Made by a program: the position numbers and the translations under genes. Shown in pieces: positions 6,006 to 7,869 of a stretch of 7,869 nucleotides of DNA (positions are counted from its first letter, which is position 1; the number at the start of each line of letters is the position of its first letter). The stretch spans positions 1-7,869 of the forward strand of contig JBEIVB010000101.1 in the NCBI GenBank assembly GCA_040374085.1. The letters run 5' to 3'. The DNA comes from JBEIVB01 sp040374085. GTDB taxonomy: Bacteria; Bacteroidota; Bacteroidia; UBA4408. Below the pieces are notes generated by a model that made no database searches, had not been told where the DNA came from, and worked only from the letters and a program-made list of their open reading frames with translations.

Positions 6006-6913
6006 TGTTTGTCTAAATACATGATCAACTGCACCAAGGGCAGGTAGGCGAAGGACCCGAACATGAGCTGGCGGGCCGAAGCCACAGTGCACTCACGATA
6101 AACCCGGATGGCTTGCCAGGAAAACAGAAGGCTAAGAACGACAGAGAGAATGGTGGCCACTATGCCGGTGAGGTGAAAGAAGTTGGGCAACAACACCATA
6201 GGCAGCAGGCTTAGGGTGTACACCATGATCTGGAACGCCGATTCTTTGCCCCTGCCTTTGGAAGAAGGGAGCATTTTGAAGCCGGCCTTCAAATAGTCGT
6301 CGTGCAGCACCCAAGCGATGGCCCAGAAATGTGGAAATTGCCACATAAATTGAAGTCCAAACACCAGCCAGGCGCCCACATCAAATCGCCCGGTTGCAGC
6401 CACCCAGCCCAACAGGGGAGGCACAGCCCCGGGAAAGGCTCCAACGAATACAGCAAAGGGGGTTTTGCGTTTCAACGGGGTATAAACAAGGGTGTATGAA
6501 ACGAGCGCAAAGGCACCCAAAGCCCCGCAGATGGGACTCACCCAAACGGTTAGAAACACAAGGCCAAGCAGCCCGGTAACAATGGATATGGTATAGGCCT
6601 GGCCCAGGCTCATGCGACCCGAGGGCAAAGGACGGTCGCAAGTGCGCGACATGAGCTTGTCCAAGTCCCGCTCCATAATTTGGTTGAAGCCGTTGGATGA
6701 GGCGGTTACCAGGAATCCACCCAGCACCATCATGGTTAGGGTGAGCCCGTTTATGTGCTCGGCTCCAAACAGATAGCAAAGCGCAGCAGACAGCACCACC
6801 AAGGAGGCCAGACGCAGTTTGGTAAAGGCAACCCAGTCGGCCGGACGTTTGCGCACGGGCTCTGCAACAAGCTCTTGCTCTGTGCCGGTAATGGGTAGGG
6901 TAGGGTTCGACAT
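6002..6913 (-). CDS. cyoE: Protoheme IX farnesyltransferase (heme O synthase)
   Basis: This integral membrane UbiA-family prenyltransferase adds a farnesyl group to heme B to give heme O, the step before heme A for aa3-type oxidases. At 303 residues it is of normal length. The first Asp-rich motif is clear: Asn77-x3-Glu81-Arg-Asp83-Leu-Asp85-x2-Met-x-Arg-Thr followed by RPLPSG (94-99). The second is Asp205-Asp206-Tyr with AGFKMLP (210-216). QFPHFWAIAW (192-201) is also typical, and there are about eight to nine hydrophobic segments. An in-frame ATG at 6976 would add 21 residues with no family resemblance. I chose the ATG at 6913 because a TAnnTTTG box lies between the two (6933-6940), so transcripts from it could not include the longer start. 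The stop overlaps the next gene's start (ATGA). Divergent from porZ across 148 bp. Confidence 0.95.
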   Translation of the reverse strand: MSNPTLPITGTEQELVAEPVRKRPADWVAFTKLRLASLVVLSAALCYLFGAEHINGLTLTMMVLGGFLVTASSNGFNQIMERDLDKLMSRTCDRPLPSGRMSLGQAYTISIVTGLLGLVFLTVWVSPICGALGAFALVSYTLVYTPLKRKTPFAVFVGAFPGAVPPLLGWVAATGRFDVGAWLVFGLQFMWQFPHFWAIAWVLHDDYLKAGFKMLPSSKGRGKESAFQIMVYTLSLLPMVLLPNFFHLTGIVATILSVVLSLLFSWQAIRVYRECTVASARQLMFGSFAYLPLVQLIMYLDKQ

Positions 6914-6932
6914 GCCTTCAAAAAAAGCGGGC

Positions 6933-6940
6933 CAAAGGTA
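6933..6940 (-). promoter_or_regulatory. Candidate -7 box for cyoE
   Basis: The minus strand reads TACCTTTG, a full match to TAnnTTTG. The predicted transcription start is about 6925-6929, only 12-16 nt before the ATG at 6913. No good -33 TTTG lies at the usual distance (the nearest upstream TTG is about 14 bp away), so the site is of moderate quality. It supports the shorter cyoE start. Confidence 0.45.
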
Positions 6941-7043
6941 ACCAAATTCGAAGGCAACCCCCGTTGTGTTCCGCATTCCTTGAAACCGTTTTAGGCGGTC
7001 ATGGTTCGCGGTTGCACAATAATTTTTTCCCCGCGGTGTTTTG

Positions 7044-7051
7044 TAGCTTTG
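7044..7051 (+). promoter_or_regulatory. Candidate -7 box for porZ
   Basis: TAGCTTTG matches TAnnTTTG. The upstream -33 region is a T-run (7023-7028) rather than a clear TTTG. Transcription would begin about 7055-7058, leaving only a few bases before the ATG at 7062, so the mRNA may be almost leaderless and lack room for a Shine-Dalgarno site. Confidence 0.45.
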
Positions 7052-7061
7052 TCATCCGCTG

Positions 7062-7869
7062 ATGCCCAACGTATTGAAAAAATCGCGCCTTACCCTTCTT
7101 CTTTTGCTCACCCTCTCGGTGCACCTCATGGCCCAGGAAACGGCCATTGGTCAGTGGCGCGATCACCTTGCCTATACCAACGGCAGAATCGCGGTGGATG
7201 CCGGCAATAAAGTGTATTGTGTGGCCAGTGGAAACTTATTTTATTACCACAAGCAAAACCAGGAAATCGTTCGCCAGAGCAAGGCCGAGGGCTTCTCGGA
7301 TGTAGACATCACCGGAATGGCCTACGATCCCCAAACAGGCATTCTCCTCCTGGGCTACCGCAACACCAACCTTGACCTTCTTCTGCCATCGGGCAGCATT
7401 TTAAACATGCCCGATATTTATCAGAAGTCCATTCTTGGCAACAAAACCATCAACGGAATTACCTCCATCAATGGGTTGTTTTACGTTTCCTGCGGGTTTG
7501 GCATTGTGGTGCTCGATCCGGTGCGCAAAGAGATCAAAGATACCTACACCCTATCCACCGGTGGCACCTTGGCCTCGGTGCAGCAGGTGCAACGCAACGG
7601 CGATACGCTCTATGCTGCTACTTCTTTGGGCTTATATAAATCCTATGCCAACGATGCGTTTCTGAGCGATCCGTCTCGTTGGGTGAGAGAAGCCTATTGG
7701 GCCGGAAAGCCTCTGTTTCGCATGGCTTTTTTTCAAGGCCGTTTGTTCACGTACACCAACACCAACGCCGGGTTGGGACAACTCTTCAGCCGCAGCCTCG
7801 ACAGCACCTCCTGGCGCCCTTTTGCCACCGACCTCACCTACCGCATTTTCAGCATTGCCGCTGCTGCTC
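7062..7869 (+). CDS. porZ: PorZ-like type IX secretion system protein, 3' partial
   Basis: The frame is open from the ATG at 7062 to the window end (269 complete codons). PorZ proteins run to roughly 750-800 residues, so only about the first third is visible. Residues 1-24 are a signal peptide (KKSR start, Leu-rich core, Met-Ala before Gln25), typical of Bacteroidota exported proteins. The mature start carries GQWRDHLAYTNG (30-41), followed by beta-propeller-type repeats: KVYCVASGNLFYY (50-62), a GFSDVDITGMAYD segment (77-89), ILGNKTINGI (124-133) and YVSCGFGIVVLD (141-152), which I recognise from PorZ. PorZ is a surface/periplasmic component of the type IX secretion system that works with the PorU sortase to deliver anionic lipopolysaccharide to cargo proteins. 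Its two propellers and C-terminal sorting domain would lie outside the window. It has no obvious link to the oxidase genes beyond sharing the divergent intergenic region. Confidence 0.85.
   Translation, partial: MPNVLKKSRLTLLLLLTLSVHLMAQETAIGQWRDHLAYTNGRIAVDAGNKVYCVASGNLFYYHKQNQEIVRQSKAEGFSDVDITGMAYDPQTGILLLGYRNTNLDLLLPSGSILNMPDIYQKSILGNKTINGITSINGLFYVSCGFGIVVLDPVRKEIKDTYTLSTGGTLASVQQVQRNGDTLYAATSLGLYKSYANDAFLSDPSRWVREAYWAGKPLFRMAFFQGRLFTYTNTNAGLGQLFSRSLDSTSWRPFATDLTYRIFSIAAAA

Noticed and set aside
6914..6976. Longer cyoE start at 6976
   Set aside because: The extra 21 residues do not resemble the family, and the only good promoter box lies downstream of that ATG.

Overview
This window looks like chromosomal DNA from a member of the Bacteroidota, with a G+C content (judged by eye) close to half. 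Three things point there: the start of a PorZ-like type IX secretion protein, a gene order (cyoE, two subunit III genes, subunit IV, SCO, DUF420, small CxxC protein) that I recall from Flavobacteriia and relatives, and promoter-like TAnnTTTG boxes. No mobile elements, RNA genes or CRISPR arrays were seen.

Layout. At the left edge (2-970, + strand) is the 3' part of a multi-pass membrane protein resembling a GT-C glycosyltransferase; its 5' end lies outside the window. It converges on a block of eight minus-strand genes, read from right to left: cyoE (6913-6002), a short subunit III paralogue (6005-5406), a longer canonical subunit III (5285-4569), subunit IV (4557-4060), an SCO copper chaperone (4045-3317), a DUF420 protein (3263-2721), an 87-residue secreted/membrane CxxC protein (2724-2461) and a photolyase/cryptochrome (2430-967). 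At the right edge (7062 to the end, + strand) is the 5' part of porZ, divergent from cyoE.

How the genes work together. Seven of the eight minus-strand genes can be read as one respiratory module. CyoE makes heme O, the precursor of heme A. The subunit III and IV proteins belong to an aa3/caa3-type heme-copper oxidase. SCO and probably DUF420 serve copper insertion, and the small CxxC protein is an uncharacterised candidate assembly factor. Catalytic subunits I and II and heme A synthase are not here and must be encoded elsewhere. Two junctions are ATGA stop/start overlaps (cyoE/cox3a and DUF420/small gene) and most others are short. A strong promoter match (TTTG-N20-TATTTTTG) sits in the only gap above 100 bp inside the block, so the block may be two transcription units. 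The photolyase rides at the end of the block on a GTG start.

Most of the window is ordinary. The points worth a second look are the His-every-five-residues tail on subunit IV, the degenerate first subunit III, the uncharacterised CxxC protein, the photolyase that lacks a Trp where the FAD-proximal triad Trp is expected, the internal promoter, and the 4-bp overlap of convergent stop codons.
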